A stretch of 64,000 nt of DNA from Bog-473 sp036268485 (GTDB lineage: Bacteria; Actinomycetota; Acidimicrobiia; Acidimicrobiales; RAAP-2), in contig DATAUC010000060.1 in the NCBI GenBank assembly GCA_036268485.1, forward strand, positions 58,523 through 122,522. Reading direction: 5' to 3'. Made by a program: the position numbers and the translations under genes. Position 1 is the stretch's first letter; each line of letters starts with the position of its first letter. The notes under the pieces are model-generated. The model was not told where the DNA came from and ran no database searches. It saw nothing but the letters and a program-made list of their open reading frames with translations. Of this stretch, positions 9,468 to 18,331 are shown piece by piece.

Positions 9468-9896
9468 GTGCGCCAGTCCCTCCAGCCGTCGCGGGTGGCC
9501 AATGACTACGCCTTCTCTCACCAGTTGCGGACCCGGTTCGCCGAGACGGACGCCATGGGGATCATTCACCACGCGGCTTACCTGCCCTACCTTGAAGAGG
9601 CCAGGGTGGCCTACCTGCAGGAACTGGGACATCCCTACACCGATGTACGGGCCCAGGGCCGGGACATGGCGGTCCTCGAAGTGGCGGTGCAGTACCGGCG
9701 TGCCTTGCGCTTCGACGAACTGGTCAACGTGCACCTGATGGCTGGTGCGGTGACCCGGACCACATTCCAGATCGCCTATCTCCTGACGGTTGGTGGAGAG
9801 GTGCGGGCGACGGCGGTCACCGTGCACGGATGCGTGGACGGCGACGGCAAGGCGGCGCGGTTGCCCGAATGGATCGGGTCCACCTTCGGGTCCTGA
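9468..9896 (+). CDS. Acyl-CoA thioesterase, 4HBT/YbgC type
   Basis: 142-residue single hotdog domain. The YbgC/FadM-type active-site segment reads AETDAMGIIHHAAYLPYLEEAR, with Asp in TDAMG and the HHAAY helix. This is followed by RRALRFDELVNV. Enzymes of this family hydrolyse short or aromatic acyl-CoA. It starts with GTG 3 bases after the upstream thioesterase stop; GTG 9495 or ATG 9502 are alternatives. Confidence 0.87.
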   Translation: MRQSLQPSRVANDYAFSHQLRTRFAETDAMGIIHHAAYLPYLEEARVAYLQELGHPYTDVRAQGRDMAVLEVAVQYRRALRFDELVNVHLMAGAVTRTTFQIAYLLTVGGEVRATAVTVHGCVDGDGKAARLPEWIGSTFGS

Positions 9897-9914
9897 CGCG
9901 TCTGAGTCCGATGG

Positions 9915-10679
9915 TCACGCCGGCACGATCCAGAGCCTGATGGCCAGGGCCAGGCCGCAGCAGGCCACCAGCACCCGGACGACGGTGCCCGGCATGCGCC
10001 GGGTGAGCGACGGACCGACCATGCTGCCGGCCAGGAGACCGATGGCCATGGGGATGGCGGCCCGCCAGTTCACCGGCCCCCACACGATGAAGATCACCGC
10101 CGCCACCGCGTCGGCCACACCGAGCAGCATGTTCTTCAATGCGTTGGCCCGGGTGAGTTCCTGGTCGACCATGAGCAGTATGAGCAAGAGCACCATGACC
10201 CCCGACCCGGCGCCGAAGTACCCGCTGTAGAGCGAGACACCGAAGAGACCCACCGGGAGGAGCAGGCGGCCGTGGCGATTGAAGAAGCCCCTCCGCCAGG
10301 AGGTGAGTTGCGGCTGGAAGAACAGAGTCAATGCGGCCAGGGCCAGCAGGAACGGGACGATGCGGCCGAAGATCCGGTCCGGGGTGGAGAGAAGCAGGAT
10401 CGACCCGCACACGCCACCGAGGGCAATTAGCGGCGCCCACCGGCGCAGCATGGGACCCTGACCTACGAGCTCCGGTCGCGAGCCCAATGCGGAGCCCGGC
10501 CAACAGGCGGCGAAGGCCACCGCCATGGTGACGTTGGCCGGCAATGGCGCGATGCCCACGGCCAGAATGGCCGGATAGGAGATCAGCGACGTGATGCCAC
10601 CGGCCGAACCGAGCACGCCGGCCACCACGCCGGCGCCGACCAAGAGCCCCATGTCGGCCAGCGGCACCGCTGCGGTCAT
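9915..10679 (-). CDS. TauE/SafE-family membrane transporter
   Basis: 254-residue integral membrane protein with about eight hydrophobic segments. It has the family's repeated architecture: a GxGxxxGxLGSAGGI-like start, GAGSGVMVLLLIL in the second half, and a DQELTRANALKNML loop. Members export sulfite, sulfoacetate or other organosulfonates. The presence of two sulfatases and a relic sulfonate ABC gene in the same window makes a sulfur role attractive, but this is inference. Convergent with the thioesterase pair; 21 bases downstream of the SDR on the same strand. Confidence 0.85.
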   Translation of the reverse strand: MTAAVPLADMGLLVGAGVVAGVLGSAGGITSLISYPAILAVGIAPLPANVTMAVAFAACWPGSALGSRPELVGQGPMLRRWAPLIALGGVCGSILLLSTPDRIFGRIVPFLLALAALTLFFQPQLTSWRRGFFNRHGRLLLPVGLFGVSLYSGYFGAGSGVMVLLLILLMVDQELTRANALKNMLLGVADAVAAVIFIVWGPVNWRAAIPMAIGLLAGSMVGPSLTRRMPGTVVRVLVACCGLALAIRLWIVPA

Positions 10680-10700
10680 GGTGCCTTCACGGCAGTGACG

Positions 10701-11471
10701 CTAAATGACGGCTCCACCGTTGGGACTGATGATCTGACCGACCACGAAGGTGCCGGCCTCGCCGGCGAGGGCGTGGACCATGGCGGCGATCTCTTCGGGC
10801 GTGCCGAAGCGTCCGATGGGCAGGTCGGGCTGGCTCGAGGCGTCGTATTCGGGGCTGTTGATGAGCAAATCGGTCAGGACGGGGCCCGGTGCCACCGAAT
10901 TGATGAGAATGCCCCGACCCACATACTCACGGGCCAGGGCCTTGGTCAGAGCGATCACCCCGCCCTTGGAAGCGCAGTAGGCCGCATACTCGGGCCGACC
11001 GGTCAGGCCGAGTTCCGAGCTGATCGTGATGATGCGCCCCGCCCCTTGGTGCAGCATGGCGGGCAGGGCGGCTTGAATGCAGGTGAACGTGCCGGTCAGG
11101 TTGACCGCCAGGACGGTGGCCCAGTTGTCGGGCGAGACCGATTCGCTGGGGCCGTAGTGCAAGATGCCGGCGCAGGTAATCAGCACGTCGATCCGACCGA
11201 AGGCGTTCAGCGTCTGGTCAATGAATGACCGGGCGGCCACCGGATCGCTGACGTCGGTCACCACCTCGAGTGGGGAGGGAGCGCCGCTCTGGTCGATGGC
11301 TGTTCGGGCCTCTTCTTCCAGCGCGACCAGATCGCACAGTGCCAGCTGGGCCCCCGATTGCGCAAAGCGCATCGACACGGCCTGGCCTATGCCGCGAGTG
11401 GCCCCGGTGATGGCCACGACGGGGGGAGCGGTGCCACTGGCCAGGTTGTTCACGGCTTCAGTCTCCGACAT
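10701..11471 (-). CDS. SDR-family oxidoreductase
   Basis: 256-residue classical short-chain dehydrogenase. Cofactor motif TGATRGIG is at 22-29, CAGIL near 100, catalytic Ser about 151 and the YCASK motif with Tyr165 and Lys169. An acidic residue after beta2 (CDLVAL) suggests NAD(H) preference. The C-terminal GGAVI matches fabG-like members. Substrate not predictable. It probably shares a transcript with the TauE/SafE gene. Confidence 0.87.
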   Translation of the reverse strand: MSETEAVNNLASGTAPPVVAITGATRGIGQAVSMRFAQSGAQLALCDLVALEEEARTAIDQSGAPSPLEVVTDVSDPVAARSFIDQTLNAFGRIDVLITCAGILHYGPSESVSPDNWATVLAVNLTGTFTCIQAALPAMLHQGAGRIITISSELGLTGRPEYAAYCASKGGVIALTKALAREYVGRGILINSVAPGPVLTDLLINSPEYDASSQPDLPIGRFGTPEEIAAMVHALAGEAGTFVVGQIISPNGGAVI

Positions 11472-11592
11472 GGCGCCGTTTCTGAGCGCTGTGCCCGTCC
11501 TCCGACTGACCTCGGCTCATTCCAACCAGCATGGGGGGCGACGTTAGGCTGCGCAATTCGTAGAAGCAAGGCAGAGAGATAACGCAAAGTGA

Positions 11593-11609
11593 GTTATTAC
11601 GTTCGTAAC
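11593..11609. promoter_or_regulatory. Inverted repeat upstream of hydrolase/permease genes
   Basis: GTTATTACGTTCGTAAC contains the palindrome TTACG-TT-CGTAA, set in an AT-richer patch between the divergent SDR and isochorismatase-fold genes. It could be an operator for the hydrolase-permease-Lrp module. This is inferred from symmetry and position only. Confidence 0.4.
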
Positions 11610-11713
11610 ATTGAGGAAATCGCAGTGACACAGAAATTCCGTACCGTGCCTCCAAGCGGTCTCTTCGGTCCACCAGCTCGTGGTCGAAGTCTCCCTCGGA
11701 ATACGGAAAGCGA

Positions 11714-12382
11714 GTGCCCCTCATGTTGGAGTCGTCAGGAATTGGTCGTTCGGCAGGCCTGCCTCCCTTGCCCGACGAGGTGATGCTCGTGGGCTCGCCC
11801 GGTCTCCTGCTTATCGATATGCAGCACGACTTCATGGACACCACGGGGTCCTGTTACAACATCGGAGCCGAGGACACCATCGTCCCCACTGCTGAGCTCA
11901 TCGCGGCATTTCGCAGCGCCGGCCTCCCGGTGATCTTCACGAGGGAAGTGCACCGACCGCACCTGGCCGATGCCGGCCTGGAGGCTGATCCCAACTACCA
12001 CGTCCCGATCCACACGGTCGAGGGCACCATGGGCATGGAGATCATTGACGAACTTCAACCACTGGCGGGCGAAATGGTGGTGGACAAGCGCCGCTACAGC
12101 TGCTTTTTGGGCACGGAGCTGGAGCTCCTCCTCAAGCGAGACCGGATCGACACCATCGTGATCTGTGGAGTGTCGTCCGACGTATGCGTTCACTGGACGG
12201 CCGGTGAGGCGTGGCAACGCGACTTCCATGTGCGCGTTGTGGAGGACTGCACGGCCGGCACGAGTCTCGAAGACCACGACGCCTCCATGTTGCTTCTCCG
12301 CAATCTGTGTTCTGGCGGACGAAAGATCGTCTCGAGCGACATCTTGCGGGCCGTCGCCGCCTCCGCCCTGGTGTCGGTCTGA
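11714..12382 (+). CDS. Isochorismatase-fold cysteine hydrolase
   Basis: 222-residue hydrolase. The D-K-C triad is visible: Asp35 in LLIDMQHDF, Lys125 in VVDKRRYS and Cys158 in SSDVCVHWTA. Members cleave amide or N-carbamoyl bonds (nicotinamide, ureidoacrylate, biuret, N-carbamoylsarcosine). It is 46 bases upstream of an NCS1 purine/cytosine/hydantoin-type permease, which suggests a nitrogen-rich heterocycle or ureido substrate. Starts at GTG 11714 or ATG 11723; a short extra N-terminal stretch precedes the first beta strand. Confidence 0.87.
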   Translation: MPLMLESSGIGRSAGLPPLPDEVMLVGSPGLLLIDMQHDFMDTTGSCYNIGAEDTIVPTAELIAAFRSAGLPVIFTREVHRPHLADAGLEADPNYHVPIHTVEGTMGMEIIDELQPLAGEMVVDKRRYSCFLGTELELLLKRDRIDTIVICGVSSDVCVHWTAGEAWQRDFHVRVVEDCTAGTSLEDHDASMLLLRNLCSGGRKIVSSDILRAVAASALVSV

Positions 12383-12428
12383 GCAACTGCAGGCACTGAC
12401 GGAATCTGAAACGAAAGGAGCGAGGACG

Positions 12429-13871
12429 ATGACGATTACAGCACCGCCGCCGCACGTGATGGATGAGGCAGGGCACGTCGAAGTCAAGGGCATCGATTTC
12501 ATCGACCCGGATGAACGGCACGGCCGTCCGAGAGAACTTTTCACGTTGTGGTTCACCTCGAACCTGTCGTACCTCTACATACTCTTCGGCGGGCTGCTCA
12601 TCCTCTTCGGTCTGACCCTGGTGCAGGCGATTGCGGTCGTCCTCATTGGAAACCTTCTGTACTTCCTGGTGGGGGCCATCGCCACCACGGGCCCGACCTT
12701 CGGCACGTCAACCGTGAACATCTCGCAACTCATGTACGGATCGGCCGGCAACCGATTCTTTGGCGCCGGTCTGACGTGGGTCCTGATCGTCTGCTTCGAA
12801 GCCATCAATCTGTCCATCGGCGCCCTCGCCGGGTTCGCTTTGTTGGCCGATGCCGGCATCCACGTCACGACGTTCCTGAAGGTGATCGTCCTCCTCATAG
12901 TGGCCATCGGCACCTTCACCCTCAGTATTTTGGGGCATGCCACCATCGTGCGGGCCACATCCATCTTTGCCGCCGTCATGGGCGTGGCCGCCGTCGTCCT
13001 GTTCGGTTTCATCCTGGACCATGCCAAGTTCGGCTATCACCCGTCCTCGCCGCTCCACGGCGGTGCGTCGCTGGCCACCGTGTTTCTCGGACTGACGTTG
13101 ATCGCCTCTGGCCCACTTACCTGGGTCAATGTGCCGGCCGAATATGCCCGCTATCTCCCGCAAGATGCGTCCCGGTGGGCCGTGCTCGGCTGGACGGCAC
13201 TGGGTGGTTACCTCTCTTCAGCTTTCCTGGGCATCGCCGGCGTGTTGGCTGGGACGGTCGTCAACATGGCGGATCCCCAGACGTCCATGAAGGCCATCAT
13301 GTCCGGGTGGTTCTACCCGATCTTCCTGGTCCTCATCGTCGTTGGCACCAGTTTCAACAACGCCATGGGGATCTACACCTCCGGTTTGGCCCTGCAGGCG
13401 ATCGGGGTCAAAGCCCGGCGTTCACGCACCGTGTTGCTTGACTGCATAGTGGGCGGAGGATTGACCTTCTACGCCATCTTCGTCAGCAACTTTCTCACCA
13501 CGCTCAACAATTTTCTGGTCCTCTCCGAGGTCTGGTTGGCTCCCTACGCCGGTGTGTTCATGGCCTACATCGTGATGCACTGGAACAAGGACAAGTCGAC
13601 GCCGTCCCGTGATCAGTTCATCCGGCTCTCGGCTGTAGGCAAGGTGGTGGGTCCCGGCGTGGTGGCCATACTCGCCGGCGGTGTGGCCGCTTTCCTGTGC
13701 GCTGACACCACGTATTGGCACGGACCGATATCAGTGGCGTTGGATGGCGCCGACCTCTCTCCCTATGTCGGCTTTACATTGGCGGCTGGCGTCTACGTTG
13801 CCATGGAGCGTCTCATGGCCCGGACCAAGGCCCCGGCCAGTGTGCCGGCCATGATGCCCGATCCTGCCTAG
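12429..13871 (+). CDS. NCS1-family permease (purine/cytosine/hydantoin type)
   Basis: About 480 residues with roughly twelve transmembrane helices after a polar N-terminus (GIDFIDPDERHGRPRELFTLWFTSN), a pattern seen in nucleobase:cation symporter 1 proteins. The ATG at 12429 is preceded by AAAGGAG at good spacing, so the longer open frame upstream is not used. It lies directly after the isochorismatase-fold hydrolase and before an Lrp regulator, forming an uptake-plus-hydrolysis unit. Exact substrate unknown. Confidence 0.87.
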   Translation: MTITAPPPHVMDEAGHVEVKGIDFIDPDERHGRPRELFTLWFTSNLSYLYILFGGLLILFGLTLVQAIAVVLIGNLLYFLVGAIATTGPTFGTSTVNISQLMYGSAGNRFFGAGLTWVLIVCFEAINLSIGALAGFALLADAGIHVTTFLKVIVLLIVAIGTFTLSILGHATIVRATSIFAAVMGVAAVVLFGFILDHAKFGYHPSSPLHGGASLATVFLGLTLIASGPLTWVNVPAEYARYLPQDASRWAVLGWTALGGYLSSAFLGIAGVLAGTVVNMADPQTSMKAIMSGWFYPIFLVLIVVGTSFNNAMGIYTSGLALQAIGVKARRSRTVLLDCIVGGGLTFYAIFVSNFLTTLNNFLVLSEVWLAPYAGVFMAYIVMHWNKDKSTPSRDQFIRLSAVGKVVGPGVVAILAGGVAAFLCADTTYWHGPISVALDGADLSPYVGFTLAAGVYVAMERLMARTKAPASVPAMMPDPA

Positions 13872-13925
13872 CGGGGAACCGCTGCCATCAGGGGTGGGTG
13901 AAAGGGATGCTTGTACCATCGGGCT

Positions 13926-14387
13926 GTGGCTGAGCAGATCGCAATAGACCAACTCGATCGGGACATCATGCGACTGCTGCAAGAGGACGGGCGCCGATCA
14001 TTCCGGGAAATAGCCCGCGTCCTCGAAACATCAGAGGGCACCGTGCGGAGTCGGGTTCGCCGCCTCAAGGACGCCGAGGTCCTGCGTTTCTTGGCGCTGG
14101 TCGATCCTTCCGCGCTCGGTCAGTCAATGCTCGTGGTGGTCATGGTGCATCTGCATCCCGGCCATCACGACGACGTCGTGGCTGCGTTGGTCGATCTGCC
14201 CGAGGTGGGATACGTGGCTACGGCGTTCGGTCGCTGTGATCTGATCCTCGAGGTACTGGCCACGAGCAGCGAAGAGGCGTGGGACTTCGTCAATCACCGC
14301 CTGCGGACGCTTGAAGGCGTGGACAGGGTGGAACCCACCACCATTCTCAAGGTGCACAAGTACAAGTACGAGCCGAATTTCATCTGA
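13926..14387 (+). CDS. Lrp/AsnC-family transcriptional regulator
   Basis: About 153 residues. An N-terminal AsnC-type HTH (IDQLDRDIMRLLQEDGRRSF, then REIARVLETSEGTVRSRV) is followed by a C-terminal RAM/ligand-binding domain (VMVHLHPG, then GYVATAFGRCDLILEV). GTG 13926 is placed closest to the conserved start; TTG 13911, with AAAGGGA before it, is possible. It sits 54 bases after the permease on the same strand and probably controls the hydrolase-permease pair in response to an amino acid or nucleobase derivative. Confidence 0.87.
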   Translation: MAEQIAIDQLDRDIMRLLQEDGRRSFREIARVLETSEGTVRSRVRRLKDAEVLRFLALVDPSALGQSMLVVVMVHLHPGHHDDVVAALVDLPEVGYVATAFGRCDLILEVLATSSEEAWDFVNHRLRTLEGVDRVEPTTILKVHKYKYEPNFI

Positions 14388-14394
14388 TCCGGAC

Positions 14395-15117
14395 TCAGGG
14401 GGCGTGCACCGGGTACTCGTCGTGCCGATGGAACCACGAGAGGTTGCCTTCATTGCGCCCCAGTGGCGCACGGTCGAGCCACTGCCACATCGTCCAAAGC
14501 GCGTCCACGCCTCGAGAATAGGCGGAGTAGGTGTGGCAGACCTCGTCCCCAGCGCGGGCGAATGCGCTCACCCCGGGCTGCTCGCCCGACCAGTCGCGCC
14601 AGGCCACATCCTCGGCCTCGAGTTGGGCCTGTCCCTTGTAGTTGTACTCAATCGGAGCGACCGCCGCATCAATGGAGACGTGGAAGTCGAAATTGAAGCT
14701 GCTGCCGAAGGACGAGACCCACCGGACATCCCAGCCCATGCGCTTCTGGTGGGCCTGAATCTCCTCGAGCGGGGCGCGCGAGACGACGACAAAAGCGACG
14801 TCATGGTTTTCCAGGTGCGGGATGCTGCCGGTTACGCCGTCGATCAGAGCGGAGCAGCTTGGACATCCCTCCTCCCAGCCCGGACCGAGCATGAAGTGGT
14901 AGATGAGTAACTGCGAGCGACCACCAAAGAGGTCGGCCAGCGATGCCTCACCGTTCTCGGTGTCGAACCGGTAGTCGTCCTGCACTCGCGTCCAGGGCAG
15001 CTCTCGGCGCTGCCGGGACACTTCGTCGATCTGGCGCGTCAGTTCCTTTTCGGCTTTGAGCAGATTGAGGCGGGCTGTCAGCCATTCCTCTCGCGTCACG
15101 CAAGGATGAGATTCCAT
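14395..15117 (-). CDS. DUF899 thioredoxin-like protein
   Basis: 240-residue member of the DUF899 group of the thioredoxin/AhpC superfamily. It has the N-terminal helical EEWLTARLNLLKAEKELTR region, the YHFMLGPGWEEGCPSC motif with Cys85/Cys88, and the central VVSRAPLEEI strand-helix. Function in the family is unknown, presumably thiol or disulfide redox. Convergent with the Lrp gene, and 20 bases downstream of the sulfatase on the same strand. Confidence 0.85.
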   Translation of the reverse strand: MESHPCVTREEWLTARLNLLKAEKELTRQIDEVSRQRRELPWTRVQDDYRFDTENGEASLADLFGGRSQLLIYHFMLGPGWEEGCPSCSALIDGVTGSIPHLENHDVAFVVVSRAPLEEIQAHQKRMGWDVRWVSSFGSSFNFDFHVSIDAAVAPIEYNYKGQAQLEAEDVAWRDWSGEQPGVSAFARAGDEVCHTYSAYSRGVDALWTMWQWLDRAPLGRNEGNLSWFHRHDEYPVHAP

Positions 15118-15137
15118 ACGTTTCGATGATGCCCCAA

Positions 15138-16655
15138 TCAGGCCACACCTACACGTTCGAGGGTTTCGGCCGGTGCGTCAATGCTCCTCAGTTCGCTGGC
15201 CAATGCCTCCAGCATGTGGGCTTCGGTCCGGGAGCCCACCGTGTTCTCCACCTCGAACGGGTCCTGATCGGTGTCGAAGAGATAGGAATCCGACGGTGGC
15301 AGATGCCCGGCCCAGAAGGGCAGCTGATCACCGGGCACAAAGGGTTGGCGGATCACCGGCACTCCGGTCCCGGGCATCTCCTCCAGGGTGGCCCGTAGAT
15401 CGGGCCGGGGCAGGCGGATGTGCGGGAAGGCTGGGATCGGCATGGTGGACCAGCGGTTGGACCACATGGAGAGGGGGAAGTTCGTCTCTCCGCAGCCGCG
15501 CAGGTAGCGGTGCCGCCCGTCGGTGATCCCTACGTGGCGACCCCAATAGCCGAAGAGGGCAAACTCGCGCACTGAGCGGGCCGTGCCTTCGAGCAGGGGG
15601 AGAAGCGAGCGCCCATGGGTCGGGTGCTCAATGGTGGCTGCGAAGACATCGGCGATGGTGGCGTGGAGGTCGACCGAGGTGGTCAGTGCGTCGATGTCAC
15701 GGGGTGCCTGGCCGGGCCAGCGCACGAGGAGCGGGATCCGTCCCAGCTCGCTGTAGATCGGCGCCGCCGGCTTGCCGAAGATGTCGTGCTCGCCCAGGAA
15801 GTGCCCGTGGTCAGTGCACAGGATGATTCCCGTCGACTCGGTCAGCCCCTGCTCCTCAATGGCGTCGATGAGATGCCCGAACCAGCGGTCGATCATGGTC
15901 AACTTGCTGCCGTAGTTGGCTCGGATGTGGCGAGCCTTGCCGGCGTCCAGGCGGCCGCTGGCCACGGCATCGATCAGATAGGGCGGCCAGATGGAGAGGG
16001 GACCGTCCCAGTCGTCGTCGTACATACGGGCGTACGGGGCAGGGGTGTCAAAGGGTTCGTGTGGATCGAATTCGTCTACGAAGAGGAAGAAACGATCGTG
16101 AGCTGACGCGGAGGTGCGAATCCACTGCGCCGCAGCCGACATGGTCTTGGGACCGGGATAGTCCTCTTCCAATCGAAAGTAGGTGCGGGAGTCGTCGTAG
16201 GCGTGATGGAGCTCCCCCCGCTCGGCTTCGAGAGCTGGCGTACCGACCCAGGTCGGATCTGCGGTCGTGTGCCACGGGTCGCTCTCGTGGCCGCGCAGGT
16301 ACTGCCAGGCGTTGAAGTCAGTGTGGTAATTCTCCCCGCCCACCTCGAAGAGATGTGGGTGGTCCGAGGCCAGCATGGTGGTGACACCTTGCTGGCGCAG
16401 GGCCCGGGCAATGTTGTCCTCCCACACTTCTATTGATCCCCAGGGGCGCCACGGGAAGTCCAGGGCACCCACCAGAATGTCGTGGCGAGCCGGCATGCAG
16501 GGGAGCGATCCCACATGGTGACTGGTGAAGCGCAGGGCCGTGCTGGCGAAGCGGGCGATGTTGGGCGAAGCGATCTCGTCGTGGCCGTAGGCCTCGAGCA
16601 TGTGCCTGTTCAAACTGTCCAGCAGGACGACCACGAGATTCTTCGGTCTGTTCAT
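15138..16655 (-). CDS. Sulfatase (alkaline phosphatase superfamily)
   Basis: 505-residue sulfatase. The metal-binding start reads VVVLLDSLNRHML, and the formylglycine motif is C-M-P-A-R at 53-57, where the Cys is converted by a sulfatase-modifying enzyme. A second metal site appears in LCTDHGHFLGEHDIFGKP. Length and order fit choline-sulfatase/arylsulfatase-like enzymes that free sulfate from organic esters. No signal peptide, so cytoplasmic. Immediately upstream on the same strand is a decayed sulfonate-type ABC ATPase, suggesting the enzyme was once linked to uptake of an organosulfur compound. Confidence 0.9.
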   Translation of the reverse strand: MNRPKNLVVVLLDSLNRHMLEAYGHDEIASPNIARFASTALRFTSHHVGSLPCMPARHDILVGALDFPWRPWGSIEVWEDNIARALRQQGVTTMLASDHPHLFEVGGENYHTDFNAWQYLRGHESDPWHTTADPTWVGTPALEAERGELHHAYDDSRTYFRLEEDYPGPKTMSAAAQWIRTSASAHDRFFLFVDEFDPHEPFDTPAPYARMYDDDWDGPLSIWPPYLIDAVASGRLDAGKARHIRANYGSKLTMIDRWFGHLIDAIEEQGLTESTGIILCTDHGHFLGEHDIFGKPAAPIYSELGRIPLLVRWPGQAPRDIDALTTSVDLHATIADVFAATIEHPTHGRSLLPLLEGTARSVREFALFGYWGRHVGITDGRHRYLRGCGETNFPLSMWSNRWSTMPIPAFPHIRLPRPDLRATLEEMPGTGVPVIRQPFVPGDQLPFWAGHLPPSDSYLFDTDQDPFEVENTVGSRTEAHMLEALASELRSIDAPAETLERVGVA

Positions 16656-16673
16656 CGGATCTCCGTGCTCTCG

Positions 16674-17019
16674 TTAGTGGGGCTGCGCCACTCCCAGCTC
16701 CTTGAGGAAGCGATCGCGCAACGCGTCGAACTCCGGGCCGCCCACCCGCCGCGGCCGGGGCAGGTCTATCGCAACGTTCAGTGAGATGCGCACCATCCTT
16801 GAGCACGAAGACCGGTCGGCCAGCAGCACCGCTTCCTCCACGTCGTGGGTGATGAGCAGGACGCCTGGTTTGTGGCGGGGCACAAAGGTCGGCCACCAGC
16901 GCCTGCATCTTCAGCCGGGTCAGGGCATCGTGCGCACGTCGGGTACCAGGACCTCGCCGGTCGAGGTTTCTTCCAAGCAGAGCAAGGATCCGCAACAGGT
17001 GGTCGAAAGACGTTGTCAT
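16674..17019 (-). pseudogene. Decayed sulfonate/nitrate-type ABC ATPase (SsuB-like)
   Basis: Remnant of an SsuB/TauB-type ATPase in pieces. Near 17000 one frame reads LLRILA (helix after Walker A), and the next frame reads LEETSTGEVLVPDVR. The middle of the protein, including Q-loop, signature and Walker B, is missing. The first frame then resumes with DALTRLKMQALVADL. After another shift the sequence continues as GVLLITHDVEEAVLLAD (the H-loop region) and ends FDALRDRFLKELGV. At least one large deletion and several frame changes mean it cannot be functional. It sits directly upstream of the sulfatase. Confidence 0.82.
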
Positions 17020-17332
17020 GGTTCGGTCATTTCGTGAGATGGGCGGAAATATGACTATACCCATCAACATTAGTAGGTTAGTAGTCGGAAGGGCACATTT
17101 CCTTCTGGGAGCTCGCTTCTGGTCCGCCCGAGCGAGGAGAACACCAGGTCGGGGCGGCAAGGAACGGATGCGCCACTAATCTTTGTAATCCCTATCTGAA
17201 TCATCAGGAATATTGGGAACCAAGAAGGAGTGGCCCGTAGTCGGGGCGACTCGAGCGACAACGACGGAGAAGGCGGAGTGTGGTGAGACCGACTCGACGT
17301 GAGTCACCAGGGACGCGGGTGTGGGGTACCTC
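17020..17332. other. Intergenic region, no gene seen
   Basis: 313 bases between the ABC relic and the next operon. Noticeably less GC-rich than its surroundings around 17050-17210, with short AT-rich patches that could hold promoters in either direction. No convincing ORF, RNA or long repeat was found. Confidence 0.5.
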
Positions 17333-18331
17333 ATGACCGCGCCCGGTCAGACCCTGGCTCCACTCGAGCTGCCCTCGGCACCTCCGGTCACCACCGCCAC
17401 CGCGGCACCCATGCGCCGCCCCAAGGGGCCGGCCGTGGCCCTGCTCGCGCTGGGTGTTCTGCTTGTTTTCGGCCCGATCGCCGGGGGCATGTTCAGCAAG
17501 ACGGCTGCTGGCCAGCAGATGATCAACCAGTTCTCGCCCCACATGCGATCCGATGTGCTCGCCCGGTACGGCCGTGACATTCACGTCCTGCACAACGGTG
17601 CGGTTGCGATCCAAGCCGTCTACCGCACGCAGCACATCCCCGCGGGCCAGTTCAGCGGACTCGACGATTTCCGTCGCCACTCGGACGCCATCGTCGGAAA
17701 AGCCTCGAATCTCCTCACGAACATCAAGGGGGCCCAGGGCGATTTTCACCACGTGGCCCCGATCGGGGGATTCGACCGTCTCCCCTTCCTCATCGTGGCG
17801 TGCGGGATGGTGGCGATCTACGGCGGCTGCGTTCTGCTCGGCGGCCGGCGTGGCCGTGCTTTACCGGCGGCGGTGCTGGTCGTGGTCGCTTCGGTGGCCA
17901 TCGTCGTATATCCCCTCGTGAGCGACCTCTTCGGTGGAGCTCAAGCTGGTCAACGAATGCTGCATTCCCTGGCTCCCGTGATGACGCCGCAGGACGTCCG
18001 GCAGCTGCAGAAGGATTTCATCGTGCTGGTCAACGTGGACGGTGAGCTGTCCACCACCTTCCGTGGCGTGCCACAACCCGGACCGTCCGCCATCGCCATC
18101 GACACGCTGGTCCACGGGTGGCCGGGAATATCGTCCGACTTCGCATCGCTGGTGGGAGTCATTGACGACAACATCAGCAACTTCAACGCGCTCGAGGACC
18201 TCAACTCGCTCACCCGCGATGTCGGGCTCTCGGGGCTGGGGGCCTTTCCCTGGGTGTTGGTGGGCATCGGGGCGGTCAGTTCCGCCCTGGCGATCGGGGC
18301 AGTGCCCCGACGCGGAAAGGAAACATCATGA
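17333..18331 (+). CDS. Membrane protein with internal tandem duplication (unknown function)
   Basis: 332 residues from ATG 17333. There are four hydrophobic segments: near 22-44, 147-165, 172-190 and at the C-terminus (about 310-326). These separate two probably extracytoplasmic domains of ~100 residues. The start of each domain is related. The first reads MFSKTAAGQQMINQFSPHM and the second LFGGAQAGQRMLHSLAPVM, sharing AGQ-x-M and P-x-M at the same spacing, which points to an ancient duplication. No enzymatic motif recognised. Its stop overlaps the start of a secreted protein gene (ATGA), and an ABC transporter follows. Confidence 0.75.
   Translation: MTAPGQTLAPLELPSAPPVTTATAAPMRRPKGPAVALLALGVLLVFGPIAGGMFSKTAAGQQMINQFSPHMRSDVLARYGRDIHVLHNGAVAIQAVYRTQHIPAGQFSGLDDFRRHSDAIVGKASNLLTNIKGAQGDFHHVAPIGGFDRLPFLIVACGMVAIYGGCVLLGGRRGRALPAAVLVVVASVAIVVYPLVSDLFGGAQAGQRMLHSLAPVMTPQDVRQLQKDFIVLVNVDGELSTTFRGVPQPGPSAIAIDTLVHGWPGISSDFASLVGVIDDNISNFNALEDLNSLTRDVGLSGLGAFPWVLVGIGAVSSALAIGAVPRRGKETS

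Noticed and set aside
8454..9827. 457-codon minus-strand frame across the thioesterases
   Set aside because: Overlaps two genes with clear hotdog motifs and shows none itself.
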